Shown here piece after piece: positions 42,774 through 50,183 of a DNA stretch of 50,183 nucleotides (position 1 is the stretch's first letter; each line of letters opens with the position of its first letter). Origin of the DNA: JAZRZI01 sp045601325 (GTDB lineage: Bacteria; Bacillota_I; Bacilli_A; RFN20; CAG-826); assembly GCA_045601325.1 (NCBI GenBank), contig JAZRZI010000032.1:1-50183 (forward strand), given 5' to 3'. Under the pieces are notes generated by a model. The model was not told where the DNA came from. It did no database searches and worked only from the letters and a program-made list of their open reading frames with translations. The position numbers were made by a program, and so were the translations under genes.

Positions 42774-43169
42774 ATGGCTAAATCATTATTAGACCATGCT
42801 TATGACTTTGTAAGCCAATCTGAAGCTCAAGTTAGCTTCCAAGATATGTGGGCATACATTGTTAAAGCAGCAGAATTAAGCGAAGAAGAAGCTGCAAAGA
42901 GAATTGGAAGATTCTACACAAACCTTATGTTAGATGGACGTTTCGTCACATTAGGTGAAAACCAATGGGATTTAAGAGTTCGTCATACATTTGATAAAGT
43001 TCATATCGATATGAAAGATGTCTATGCTGATACAGATAACGAAGATGTGGATATCGAAGAAGTCGATGAAGAAGAAAAGGCATATAGAGAAGCCTTTGAT
43101 GAACCAAAAGATGAAGATGAATCTGATGAAGAATCCGAAGAATCTTCAGACGAAGATCAAGATCTCTAA
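42774..43169 (+). CDS. rpoE: RNA polymerase delta subunit RpoE
   Basis: Gram-positive accessory subunit that speeds RNA polymerase recycling. The 131-residue protein has an N-terminal HARE-HTH domain (SFQDMWAYIVKAAEL, FYTNLMLDGRFVTLGENQWDLR) and a strongly acidic unstructured tail of about 45 residues. The start at 42774 follows GGAGAAGGAG; longer frames lie inside argS. Confidence 0.94.
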   Translation: MAKSLLDHAYDFVSQSEAQVSFQDMWAYIVKAAELSEEEAAKRIGRFYTNLMLDGRFVTLGENQWDLRVRHTFDKVHIDMKDVYADTDNEDVDIEEVDEEEKAYREAFDEPKDEDESDEESEESSDEDQDL

Positions 43170-43255
43170 TTCTTGTTTTTCGTTTTAAAATTTGTTCCTA
43201 CTTTAAGTGGATGCTTTTCACTATAAGTAAGTCTTTGTTATTGGAGGAATAGCGC

Positions 43256-44035
43256 ATGTGGGAAAAGGAACTTAACGTAGCTATTGACGCAGGTTTAAAA
43301 GCTAGAGTTAAGATTATGGAAATCTATAACACACATTTTGACGTGGAAATAAAAGATGATAATTCACCTGTCACTTTAGCAGACAAAAACGCTGATAAAA
43401 TCATTAGTGAACATTTAAGAAATGCTTTTCCTAGCCACGCATTATTAACCGAAGAAAGCGAAGATGATAAATCTAGATTAGCAAACGATTATGTTTGGAT
43501 TGTCGATCCAGTTGATGGGACGAAAGACTTCGTAGGTAGAGATGGTGGATTTACCACCAATATCGCACTTGCATATAAACACGAATTAGTCGTGGGTGTT
43601 GTTGTTGTTCCAGTTACTGGTGAAGTATATTATGCAACTAAAGATGGTGGCACTTATTATATTGATGCAAATGGAAATAAATCTAGAATTCATGTCAATG
43701 ATAAATTAGACGATCTAACTATTCTTTGTAGTGTATATCACACAAACCAAATTGAAGAGGATTTAATTCAAAAACACAGTGACAAAATCAAACACATTAG
43801 AAAAGTAGGATCTTCACTTAAACCATGCCAAATTGCACATGGTTTAGCTGAAATCAGCTACCGCATGAGTGGAAACACAAAAGAGTGGGATACCGCAGCT
43901 AGCCAAATTATCGTGGAAGAAGCGGGTGGATTATTCTGCAAATGCGATGGCACTAAGATTAAATATAATCGTGAAGACGTATATAATCGCGAAGGTTATA
44001 TAGTAGTTAATAGAAAAGAAAATATGTTGCTATAA
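43256..44035 (+). CDS. cysQ: 3'(2'),5'-bisphosphate nucleotidase CysQ-like (inositol monophosphatase superfamily)
   Basis: Mg2+-dependent phosphatase. The 259-residue protein shows DDNSPVTLADKNAD, TEESED, the metal site WIVDPVDGTKDFVGRDGGFTTNIAL and the closing EWDTAASQIIVEEAGG. The NSPVT and TKDF(V) forms fit CysQ better than SuhB. It would clear pAp left from CoA or sulfate metabolism, or nanoRNA by-products; substrate choice is inferred. GGAGGA precedes the ATG. Confidence 0.87.
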   Translation: MWEKELNVAIDAGLKARVKIMEIYNTHFDVEIKDDNSPVTLADKNADKIISEHLRNAFPSHALLTEESEDDKSRLANDYVWIVDPVDGTKDFVGRDGGFTTNIALAYKHELVVGVVVVPVTGEVYYATKDGGTYYIDANGNKSRIHVNDKLDDLTILCSVYHTNQIEEDLIQKHSDKIKHIRKVGSSLKPCQIAHGLAEISYRMSGNTKEWDTAASQIIVEEAGGLFCKCDGTKIKYNREDVYNREGYIVVNRKENMLL

Positions 44036-44050
44036 AAAAGGAGTTATTTT

Positions 44051-45448
44051 ATGCCATTAGTCGATACTAAATGCCCTCATTGTGGTGCTGCTCTTAAAAT
44101 CAATGATGCTGCGAAAGGCACATTGCTTTGCCCCTATTGTGGAAGCGAATACCTTGTTGAACAAGCTATCAATAACGTAACTAACGTAACTAATGTTTCC
44201 ACTGTGAATAATTATGCTGGTGCAACAATTATCAATAACGATTCCAAAAAGGAATTCGAAATAACTCAAGGTATTTTAGAAGCATACAATGGCAACGATA
44301 CTGAAATAACTATCCCACTTACAGTTAGAGAAATTTCATGTTCTTTTAGCAAATATATCAAAAAGATTACCATCCCTGCGACAGTAGAAGAAATTGATCC
44401 TGATTTTGCTCGTGAAATCGCTGATGTTCTCGACACTTCACAAAACAAAATCTTTAGAGCGGAAAATGGTATCTTATATAAGAACGATGAAATCTACGCG
44501 ATGGGTAGTAGCATTAAAAAATATGAATTGAAACCTGGCGAACATGTCGATGCCAATTTCTTGAAGTTTATTGAAACTCGCACATTTGTTAAAGATATTT
44601 ATTTACCAAGTGGCTATGATGCAGTTATTTTTTATAGAGATTTAAATCGTAAATCTAGTGTTAAGGTGCACGTATTAGATATTAATCACGCTTATTTATT
44701 TGGTTTTGATAATTCTGATTTTAAAGATTACGAATCCGCAGAAGATTATATTCAAAATGGTTTTACCATCGAAGAATATATGCTTGAGAATTTAGGCAAT
44801 CAAATTATTTTCGAAGAAACCGCTAAAGATACAGTTGAAGGTGAAAAAAGAAGTATCGAAAAGAACAAGAAACTATCTTCTCTAGATGAAGAACGTGTAA
44901 GAGAAACTAGAAGACTTGTTGCTGCAGGTAAGGAATATAATGCAGTTAAATCAAAACGTGGAAAGCATATTGCAGGAATAGTCATGTACTTAATCGCAAT
45001 GGCTTTGTTTATTGTTATTGGTGTTTCAATATCATCTTCTTATACTGTATCTTCTGCTAAATCAACATTCTTTAGTTCATTTGGAGTTATGATTGGCATT
45101 GCACTTATTATGGTTATTGCTTTATTCAAAGCTAGTTATGGACGCCCTCCACGTGAATTGAAAGTAATCGGTGGTATCTTAATAGCGATTGGTGCAATAG
45201 ACTTATTTATCGTAATTCTTTCAATATTCGGTGCAATTGAACCTGATGATGCTAGCGCAGTAAAGATTAATGCTGTGTTATTAGGATTCTATGGTCTTCC
45301 ATTTTTCATTGCTGCTATGATGCAAGTGGTGAAACTTTCTAAAACAAATACACTTCTTCAAGAAAAAACAAACGTTGTGAAAGATATCAACTCATCCATC
45401 AAACTTATCGAAGATAAAATGGATCGAATTGAAAAAGAATATAAATAA
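44051..45448 (+). CDS. Zinc-ribbon membrane protein of unknown function
   Basis: A 465-residue protein not assigned to a known family. The N-terminus is a zinc ribbon (CPHCG then CPYCG, about residues 8-33), followed by an Asn/Thr/Val-rich linker. A soluble region of about 220 residues then opens with EITIPLTVREI and KKITIPATVEEID, reminiscent of leucine-rich surface repeats but only about two copies. A charged helical stretch is followed by four hydrophobic helices (about 305-326, 340-358, 370-396, 406-425) and a coiled-coil tail. AAGGAG precedes the ATG. It lies 15 bases after cysQ and may share its transcript; a terminator follows. Confidence 0.75.
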   Translation: MPLVDTKCPHCGAALKINDAAKGTLLCPYCGSEYLVEQAINNVTNVTNVSTVNNYAGATIINNDSKKEFEITQGILEAYNGNDTEITIPLTVREISCSFSKYIKKITIPATVEEIDPDFAREIADVLDTSQNKIFRAENGILYKNDEIYAMGSSIKKYELKPGEHVDANFLKFIETRTFVKDIYLPSGYDAVIFYRDLNRKSSVKVHVLDINHAYLFGFDNSDFKDYESAEDYIQNGFTIEEYMLENLGNQIIFEETAKDTVEGEKRSIEKNKKLSSLDEERVRETRRLVAAGKEYNAVKSKRGKHIAGIVMYLIAMALFIVIGVSISSSYTVSSAKSTFFSSFGVMIGIALIMVIALFKASYGRPPRELKVIGGILIAIGAIDLFIVILSIFGAIEPDDASAVKINAVLLGFYGLPFFIAAMMQVVKLSKTNTLLQEKTNVVKDINSSIKLIEDKMDRIEKEYK

Positions 45449-45467
45449 GCAAAACAAAGATGTTTAA

Positions 45468-45491
45468 AAAAGATAGCATATGCTATCTTTT
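45468..45491. terminator. Bidirectional terminator between the zinc-ribbon gene and tRNA-Gln
   Basis: A perfect 24-base palindrome whose hairpin has arms AAAAGATAGC and GCTATCTTTT. T-rich runs lie on both sides, so it can stop both the plus-strand gene and the minus-strand tRNA transcript. Confidence 0.8.
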
Positions 45492-45496
45492 ATTTT

Positions 45497-45571
45497 TGGC
45501 TGGGGTAACTGGATTCGAACCAGTGAGTGGCGAATTCAGAGTCCGCTGCCTTACCGCTTGGCTATACCCCA
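45497..45571 (-). tRNA. tRNA-Gln, anticodon CTG
   Basis: The minus strand reads acceptor TGGGGTA pairing with TACCCCA, D arm GCC/GGC, anticodon stem GCGGA/TTCGC with loop CTCTGAA (anticodon CTG), and T arm ACTGG-TTCGAAT-CCAGT. Discriminator G and encoded CCA follow. The body is the usual bacterial tRNA-Gln sequence. The anticodon reads CAG; the common Bacillota tRNA-Gln has TTG. Its 5' end is one base from the nfu stop codon. Confidence 0.95.
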
Positions 45572-45572
45572 A

Positions 45573-45812
45573 TTATTTGGTTTCGTCTGCTAATCTAACT
45601 TCAACCACTCCTGGAACTTCTTCCTGGAGAATAACTTCAACAAGTTCTTTGATGTCAGCGTTAGCGTACATACAGTCTTGGCAAGCGCCCTGCATTTTTA
45701 CATAAACAATTCCATCTTTAAAAGAAACGAATTCAACATCTCCGCCATCTTTTTGAAGGAAGTGTCTAATTTTATCAAGTGTTTCAATAATTAGTTTTTC
45801 TGTGTTTTCCAT
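45573..45812 (-). CDS. nfu: Nfu-type iron-sulfur cluster scaffold/carrier
   Basis: Carries assembled Fe-S clusters to target enzymes. The 79-residue protein is the NifU C-terminal domain alone, with the cluster cysteines C44 and C47 (GACQDCMYA) and the family KDGGDVEFVSFKDGIVYVKMQG. The start at 45812 follows GGTGA; a GTG three codons earlier is possible but lacks a ribosome site. It is likely co-transcribed with tRNA-Gln, whose 5' end follows its stop by one base. Confidence 0.93.
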   Translation of the reverse strand: MENTEKLIIETLDKIRHFLQKDGGDVEFVSFKDGIVYVKMQGACQDCMYANADIKELVEVILQEEVPGVVEVRLADETK

Positions 45813-45842
45813 ATTTATCACCGCAAAAATATTATCACACTC

Positions 45843-45848
45843 ATTATA
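45843..45848 (-). promoter_or_regulatory. -10 box of nfu-tRNA-Gln
   Basis: TATAAT on the minus strand, about 31 bases before the nfu ATG; the matching -35 (TTTTTA at 17 bases) is weak. Confidence 0.4.
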
Positions 45849-45863
45849 AAATGTTTAGTATCA

Positions 45864-45882
45864 CTTAAAAAATATTTTTAAG
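45864..45882. promoter_or_regulatory. Dyad in the divergent nfu / dehydrogenase promoter region
   Basis: CTTAAAAA (45864-45871) and TTTTTAAG (45875-45882) are perfect complements around ATA. It overlaps the expected -35 region of the plus-strand promoter (TATAAT at 45887-45892) and lies upstream of nfu, so a regulator here could act on both. Confidence 0.4.
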
Positions 45883-45901
45883 TTGTTATAATTATTATCG
45901 T

Positions 45902-47338
45902 ATGTATGACGTTTTAATTATCGGTGCTGGTATTACTGGCACAATGATAGCTAGAGAACTATCAAAATATTCATTAAAAACAGCAGTCATTGAAAAAGAT
46001 AACGATGTTGGAAATAAAACCACAAACGCTAATAGCGCTATCATCCATAGTGGATATGATCCTATTCCAGGAACTCTTAAAACCAAGTTCAATGTTTTAG
46101 GAAATCCTATGTTTGATGAAATCGCTAAAGATTTAGATGTACCTTTCTATAGAATAGGTTCTTTAACCGTAGCTTTATATGATGAGCAAGTTGAAATATT
46201 AAAAGAATTAGCGAAACGTTCTGAAGAAAATGGTGTAGAAGTTGAGCTTCTTAATGCTGCTGAAGTTAAAAAGCTTGAACCTAATATTTCAAATAATGTT
46301 AAAGGTGCTTTACTTGCTAAAACCGCAGGCGTGATAGACCCATTTAAATTATGTGTCCATGCGATGGAAAACGCTATGGATAACGGAGTGTCATTATTCT
46401 TAGAAGAAGAAGTCGTTTCTCTTAGAAAAGATAATGATTGTTACATAGTTAAAACCAATAAAAATGAATATCAAACTAAAATTGTAATTAATGCAGCAGG
46501 TAACTATGCAGATAAGATTGCAGAAATGGTGGAACCTATTGACTGGAAAATCACTCCAAGAAAGGGTGAATACTTTGTATTAGATCATTATAGTGCTGGT
46601 TTAGTTAATCATGTTATTTTCCCTTTGCCAAGCGAAAAAGGAAAAGGCATTTTAGTGACTGTTACCTCTAGTGGCAACTACCTTGTTGGACCTAGTAGTG
46701 AAGTTGTGAATGAAAAAGATGATTACTCCACTGATGGATTGACTCTTGCTAATGTTAGAAAACAAGCCACTGATATGGTGCCTTCTATTCCATTTAACCA
46801 AGTGATTAGAACATTCTCAGGACTTAGACCCACTTGCACAAGACATGACTTTGTCATTGAGTATTCTAAAAAAGATAAAAACTTTATCAATGTTGGTGGC
46901 ATTGAATCACCAGGATTAGTTTCTTCCCCTGCAATTGCTAAATATGTAGTGAATGAATTAGTTAAGCCTATTATTAAATTAGAAAATAAAGATAAATATA
47001 ATCCAAAAGTTAGACCATATCATCGTCTCTTTAACATGTCTTTAGATGGCGATTATAGCTTTGCAAATGATAATAGAGATTACGCAAAAATTATTTGTAA
47101 TTGTGAAAAAGTTACATTGGGTGAGATACTCGATGTCTTAAATAGAAATTGCGCACCTAGAAGTGTTAAAGGTGTGAAGAGACGTACAAGAGCGGGCTTT
47201 GGTAGATGCCAAGGTGGATTTTGCCAACCTAAAATTGTTTTGTTGCTTGCTAAATATTATGGAGTTTCTCCATTAGATATACCTTTAGATAACGAAGGTA
47301 GTTATATCATTGACCATGAAATTAAGGAGGGTAAATAG
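45902..47338 (+). CDS. GlpA-like FAD-dependent glycerol-3-phosphate dehydrogenase with BFD-type Fe-S domain
   Basis: A 478-residue flavoprotein, probably oxidising glycerol 3-phosphate or a related hydroxy acid. The N-terminal FAD site is DVLIIGAGITGTMIARELSKY; NANSAIIHSGYDPIPGTLK and the GGIESPGLVSSPAIA segment place it with the GlpA/L-2-hydroxyglutarate oxidase group. The C-terminal region (from about 395) has CNC and CQGGFC, the four cysteines of a BFD-like [2Fe-2S] domain, as in GlpA. It has no ribosome site, and TATAAT ends 9 bases before the ATG, so it may be leaderless. First of a three-gene unit; glpK and glpF are not nearby. Confidence 0.85.
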   Translation: MYDVLIIGAGITGTMIARELSKYSLKTAVIEKDNDVGNKTTNANSAIIHSGYDPIPGTLKTKFNVLGNPMFDEIAKDLDVPFYRIGSLTVALYDEQVEILKELAKRSEENGVEVELLNAAEVKKLEPNISNNVKGALLAKTAGVIDPFKLCVHAMENAMDNGVSLFLEEEVVSLRKDNDCYIVKTNKNEYQTKIVINAAGNYADKIAEMVEPIDWKITPRKGEYFVLDHYSAGLVNHVIFPLPSEKGKGILVTVTSSGNYLVGPSSEVVNEKDDYSTDGLTLANVRKQATDMVPSIPFNQVIRTFSGLRPTCTRHDFVIEYSKKDKNFINVGGIESPGLVSSPAIAKYVVNELVKPIIKLENKDKYNPKVRPYHRLFNMSLDGDYSFANDNRDYAKIICNCEKVTLGEILDVLNRNCAPRSVKGVKRRTRAGFGRCQGGFCQPKIVLLLAKYYGVSPLDIPLDNEGSYIIDHEIKEGK

Positions 47339-47340
47339 TT

Positions 47341-48588
47341 ATGAAAACTGTTGACCTGCTAATCATTGGTGGTGGTTCAGCTGGTATGGCAGCTGCTTTG
47401 CAAGCTAAAAAAGAAGGCATTCAAGATATTTTAATCATTGAAAAAGAAGATGGACTTGGTGGCATCTTAAATCAATGCATCCATAATGGATTTGGTTTAA
47501 CTGAATTTAAAGAAATGTTAACTGGCCCAGAATACTTGCAAAGATTTGTTGATCAAATTGATGAAGAACATATCCCTTATAAACTCAACACAATGGTTAC
47601 TAGTATCACTCTTGATAGAAAAGTTACATATACTTCTGAAGAAGACGGTGTGGTAACTGTACAAGCTAACGCTGTTATTATGGCTACAGGTTGCTATGAA
47701 AAAGGAGCAGGTGGAATTCAACTTCCTGGTGATAGATGTTCTGGAATCATCACTGCAGGTGCAGCACAAAAATATCTAAATATTCATGGATACATGTGTG
47801 GTAAAAAAGTTGTAATTCTTGGTAGCGGTGATATCGGTTTAATTATGGCTAGACGTTTGGCCTTAGAAGGTGCGAAAGTCATATGTGTAAGTGAAATTAT
47901 GCCTTATAGCAATGGTTTAAATAGAAACATCGCTCAATGCTTAAATGACTTTAATATACCTTTATATCTATCGAGAACAGTAAGCAAAGTTATTGGCAAA
48001 AACAGGTTAGAAAAAGTCATCCTTACTAGTGTTGATGAAAAGATGAATTTTATTGAAGGAACTGATATGGAAATTGAGTGTGACACACTCGTATTATCTG
48101 TTGGCCTTATTCCTTACATTTCTTTATTAACCGATATGGGATGTCCAACAAGCGCGAGTAAGAGTGCACCTGTAAATGAATATATGGAGACACCTATTGA
48201 TGGGATTTTCATTTGCGGTAATTCCTTACATGTGCATGATGTGGTGGATTTCGTGAGCGAGGAAGGAAGATTAGCTGGTCATGGTGCAGCTTTATTCATA
48301 AAGAATCAATTAGAAAAAAGTGATACTAGACGCGTTAATGCCGGTGATGGTTTAGGATACGTTATTCCTCAAAGCATTTCTTTAAATGAAAAAGAGGACG
48401 TGACATTTAAATTTAGAGTTAGAAGTCCTAGAAAAGATGTTTACATAGTAGTGGAATCAAATGGACAAACCATTCTCAAATCATTTAGACCAGTATTGAT
48501 TCCTAGCGAAATGACGCAAATAAAAATTCTAAAAGATAAGTTAAATTCTATTAGTGGCGATATCTTCATTAGATTGGAGAAGAAATAA
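47341..48588 (+). CDS. NAD(P)/FAD-dependent oxidoreductase, partner of the GlpA-like protein
   Basis: A 415-residue pyridine nucleotide-disulfide oxidoreductase-type protein. It has an FAD site LLIIGGGSAGMAAALQAKKEG, a central nucleotide-binding motif VVILGSGDIGLIMARRLALEG and the late FAD motif DGIFICGNSLHVHDVVDFV. The first segment also shows CIHNGFGL, and ATGCYEKGAGG is typical of the oxidoreductases paired with GlpA-like and DUF1667 proteins. It begins two bases after the previous stop, with GGAGG upstream. It probably passes electrons between the GlpA-like flavoprotein and NAD(P) or ferredoxin; the direction is unknown. Confidence 0.85.
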   Translation: MKTVDLLIIGGGSAGMAAALQAKKEGIQDILIIEKEDGLGGILNQCIHNGFGLTEFKEMLTGPEYLQRFVDQIDEEHIPYKLNTMVTSITLDRKVTYTSEEDGVVTVQANAVIMATGCYEKGAGGIQLPGDRCSGIITAGAAQKYLNIHGYMCGKKVVILGSGDIGLIMARRLALEGAKVICVSEIMPYSNGLNRNIAQCLNDFNIPLYLSRTVSKVIGKNRLEKVILTSVDEKMNFIEGTDMEIECDTLVLSVGLIPYISLLTDMGCPTSASKSAPVNEYMETPIDGIFICGNSLHVHDVVDFVSEEGRLAGHGAALFIKNQLEKSDTRRVNAGDGLGYVIPQSISLNEKEDVTFKFRVRSPRKDVYIVVESNGQTILKSFRPVLIPSEMTQIKILKDKLNSISGDIFIRLEKK

Positions 48589-48589
48589 T

Positions 48590-48931
48590 ATGAAAGAATT
48601 CGTTTGTATTATGTGCCCCAGGGGATGCCAATTGAAATTTGATGATAACGGAAATGTCACAGGAAATGGTTGCCCAAGAGGAAAGGAATACGCGATAAGC
48701 GAAATGACTAATCCTACAAGAGTTGTGACATCATCAATTAGGGTAATTAATAGAGAACACACTCTCGTTTCTGTGAAAACATCAATTCCAGTTCCTAAAG
48801 CTCTAATGTTCGAAGTCATGAAAGAAATTGAAAAAATTTTTGTTTCCGCCCCAACTAAAATTGGGCAAGTGGTAAAATCTAATATTCTTCGAACTGGTGC
48901 GGACATTGTTATTACCAAGGTTATAAAGTAA
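48590..48931 (+). CDS. DUF1667 iron-sulfur protein
   Basis: A 113-residue small protein completing the dehydrogenase cassette. C6, C9, C13 and C28 (CIMCPRGC then GCPRG) are set as for one [4Fe-4S] cluster. The remainder (TNPTRVVTSSIRV, KTSIPVPKALMFEVMKEI) matches the DUF1667 family. The start at 48590 follows TTGGAGAAG and one base after the previous stop; the longer frame overlaps that gene. The same trio occurs in other fermentative bacteria, but its biochemistry is poorly defined. Confidence 0.88.
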   Translation: MKEFVCIMCPRGCQLKFDDNGNVTGNGCPRGKEYAISEMTNPTRVVTSSIRVINREHTLVSVKTSIPVPKALMFEVMKEIEKIFVSAPTKIGQVVKSNILRTGADIVITKVIK

Positions 48932-48945
48932 CTTATATTCTTATA

Positions 48946-48974
48946 AAGGGCAAGCATTTGTTTGTCCTTTTTTT
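48946..48974 (+). terminator. Terminator of the dehydrogenase cassette
   Basis: AAGGGCAA (48946-48953) pairs with TTGTCCTT (48962-48969) with one wobble, followed by a seven-T run. Confidence 0.85.
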
Positions 48975-48976
48975 AC

Positions 48977-49005
48977 TTGTCATTAAATATTTTTATATTT
49001 ATGAT
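48977..49005 (+). promoter_or_regulatory. Promoter of the right-edge lipoprotein
   Basis: TTGTCA (48977-48982), 17-base spacer, TATGAT (49000-49005); predicted start near 49012 with AGGAGAA before the ATG. Confidence 0.55.
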
Positions 49006-49025
49006 ATTAGCACTAGGAGAAAACT

Positions 49026-50183
49026 ATGATGAAAAAGAAATTTTTATTAGTCTTACCTCTCGTCACTCTAGTAGCAGGATGTGGAGTTAAAAAGACAAAC
49101 ATTTACGAATTACCAAAAGGTGGCCGTGATGTAAACATTGAAGATGAAGAAGATTTAACATACTTCTCTGAACTTATTGACGAAGCTCTTGTCAAATCTG
49201 TCGACGCTTTATTAGCTAAAGCTAAAGTCGGTGTCATGGTCGAAAATCTCACAGGATATGGTCATATTACTGAAGAAGATTATGATGACATATCTGTTGA
49301 AAAAGCAAATGAATACTGGGAAAACGCTACTAAGAATGATTCACCAGACACTGAAATTAACGTTCTCAATATTGATGTTGATGACTTAAGCCTCAATATT
49401 GATCTCAATGCTTGGGGATTAGGTGGAAACGTTGGCGATATCGTCGCTCAAGCTGACATCAAAGTCTCAGGCGATGCATCCTTCTTATATGAAGATTATA
49501 GAAAGAATAACGATGAAGACAAACCAAGACGTGATGATAAAGGTGAAGCTGAAATTTCCACAAAAGGTGGCAAAGCAACTGCTTGGTTCAATGAAGGTTC
49601 AGTTTACGCAGACCTTAGAGACGAAGAATTCTTAAACTTTGCTGCTGTTGTTGGTGGCGCAATTGTCGATCCAGCAAAACCTAACGGCTATAAATCTTTA
49701 GTTAAAGCATTTGCAGATAGATGGTCATTTACAGGCCTCATCCCAGAAGATGTTTTAGAAAACCCAATTAATGATAGTATTAGCGATTTATCGTCAATGT
49801 TACAAGACGTTCACCCTGGACAAGAATTCTGTTCGTTATTAAATCCAGAAGTTTTCCCAGATGCAGGTCTTGCTGAATACTCTGAAATGTTTACTGATGT
49901 CTTTACATGTAGAGTTTATGACGATCACAGCATCGGTGTCCAAGGCACAATCACAGGCGAATGGGTCAATGAAACTGCTGGCTTAGAATACGAATATAGA
50001 GATGAATGGAATAATGGAAAATCCAAAGATTACTCTTTTAGCAAAGTTGATGATGATTCCTGGGCAACAGTTACAGTCTTATTTAACAAAGATTTATACT
50101 TATCCTCTATTGGCATTCAAATTTCCGCATCGTATTTCAATCAAGATACTTATTTAAGCAAGAATACTTCAAATGCATACTTC
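49026..50183 (+). CDS. Lipoprotein of unknown function, cut by the window edge
   Basis: An open frame of 386 codons runs from ATG at 49026 to the last base without a stop. It starts MMKKKFLLVLPLVTLVAGCG, a clear signal peptide with lipobox VAGC. The mature part is acidic, with many Asp and Glu, and repeated beta-type segments (INVLNIDVDDLSLNIDLNAW, GEAEISTKGGKATAWFNEGS). No family is recognised. AGGAGAA precedes the ATG; the second ATG three bases on is equally possible. The C-terminal end is outside the window. Confidence 0.85.
   Translation, partial: MMKKKFLLVLPLVTLVAGCGVKKTNIYELPKGGRDVNIEDEEDLTYFSELIDEALVKSVDALLAKAKVGVMVENLTGYGHITEEDYDDISVEKANEYWENATKNDSPDTEINVLNIDVDDLSLNIDLNAWGLGGNVGDIVAQADIKVSGDASFLYEDYRKNNDEDKPRRDDKGEAEISTKGGKATAWFNEGSVYADLRDEEFLNFAAVVGGAIVDPAKPNGYKSLVKAFADRWSFTGLIPEDVLENPINDSISDLSSMLQDVHPGQEFCSLLNPEVFPDAGLAEYSEMFTDVFTCRVYDDHSIGVQGTITGEWVNETAGLEYEYRDEWNNGKSKDYSFSKVDDDSWATVTVLFNKDLYLSSIGIQISASYFNQDTYLSKNTSNAYF

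Noticed and set aside
43170..43255. Terminator or structured RNA after rpoE
   Set aside because: Only a four-base AGTG/CACT pairing is seen, too weak to support.

Overview
The window is a dense, AT-rich bacterial chromosome segment with mostly housekeeping genes. It suggests a reduced-genome, low-GC member of the Bacilli (an Erysipelotrichales / RF39 / Acholeplasma-like lineage, probably uncultured; this placement is inference). The reasons are Bacillota-specific genes (gpsB, a B-type rnpB, dnaD, recU, rpoE delta, rny/ymdB/ricA, SufU-type SUF), Bacillus-like gene order around recA and gpsB-rnpB, and no sporulation genes where Bacillus has them. TGA still serves as a stop (miaA) and Trp is TGG, so the code is standard.

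Layout. 1-3819 (minus): two large lipoproteins; the promoter-proximal one is a PrsA-like foldase. 4019-11252 (plus): sufCDSUB, then mnmG and rsmG in one tightly packed run. 11274-12126: an FMN riboswitch controlling the riboflavin importer ribU. 12158-12337 (minus): ferredoxin. 12468-16074: small membrane protein, cmk, der, gpsA, hup. 16144-18127: a truncated CCA-type nucleotidyltransferase, dnaD, nth; convergent to these are recU and a DEDDh exonuclease (minus). 19526-22413: gpsB, rnpB, pgsA, cinA C-terminal domain, recA. 22560-26906: a 1448-residue secreted modular protein with its own promoter and terminator, inserted between recA and rny. 27165-31242: rny, ymdB, miaB, ricA-like. 31289-34492: miaA, tcdA-like, fhs. 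34550-39462: two ABC ATPase-permease fusions. 39532-43169: ychF, ispF, argS, rpoE. 43256-45448: cysQ-like phosphatase and a zinc-ribbon membrane protein. 45497-45812 (minus): tRNA-Gln(CUG) and an Nfu-type scaffold. 45902-48931: a three-gene FAD/Fe-S dehydrogenase cassette (GlpA-like, GlpB-like, DUF1667). 49026 to the right edge: another lipoprotein, cut by the window.

How it fits together. Iron-sulfur biology recurs: the SUF machine and Nfu make and carry clusters, and ferredoxin, Nth, MiaB and the GlpA-like/DUF1667 cassette use them. tRNA maturation also recurs (MnmG, MiaA, MiaB, TcdA-like, the CCA-type enzyme, RNase P RNA). RNase Y and a RicA-like partner lie in one cluster. Regulatory elements are compressed: -35 boxes sit inside upstream terminators, Shine-Dalgarno sites sit inside terminator stems, and some genes look leaderless.

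No CRISPR array, transposase, prophage or defence system was seen. The accessory-looking pieces are the secreted modular protein, the twin ABC fusions, the lipoproteins and the zinc-ribbon membrane protein.
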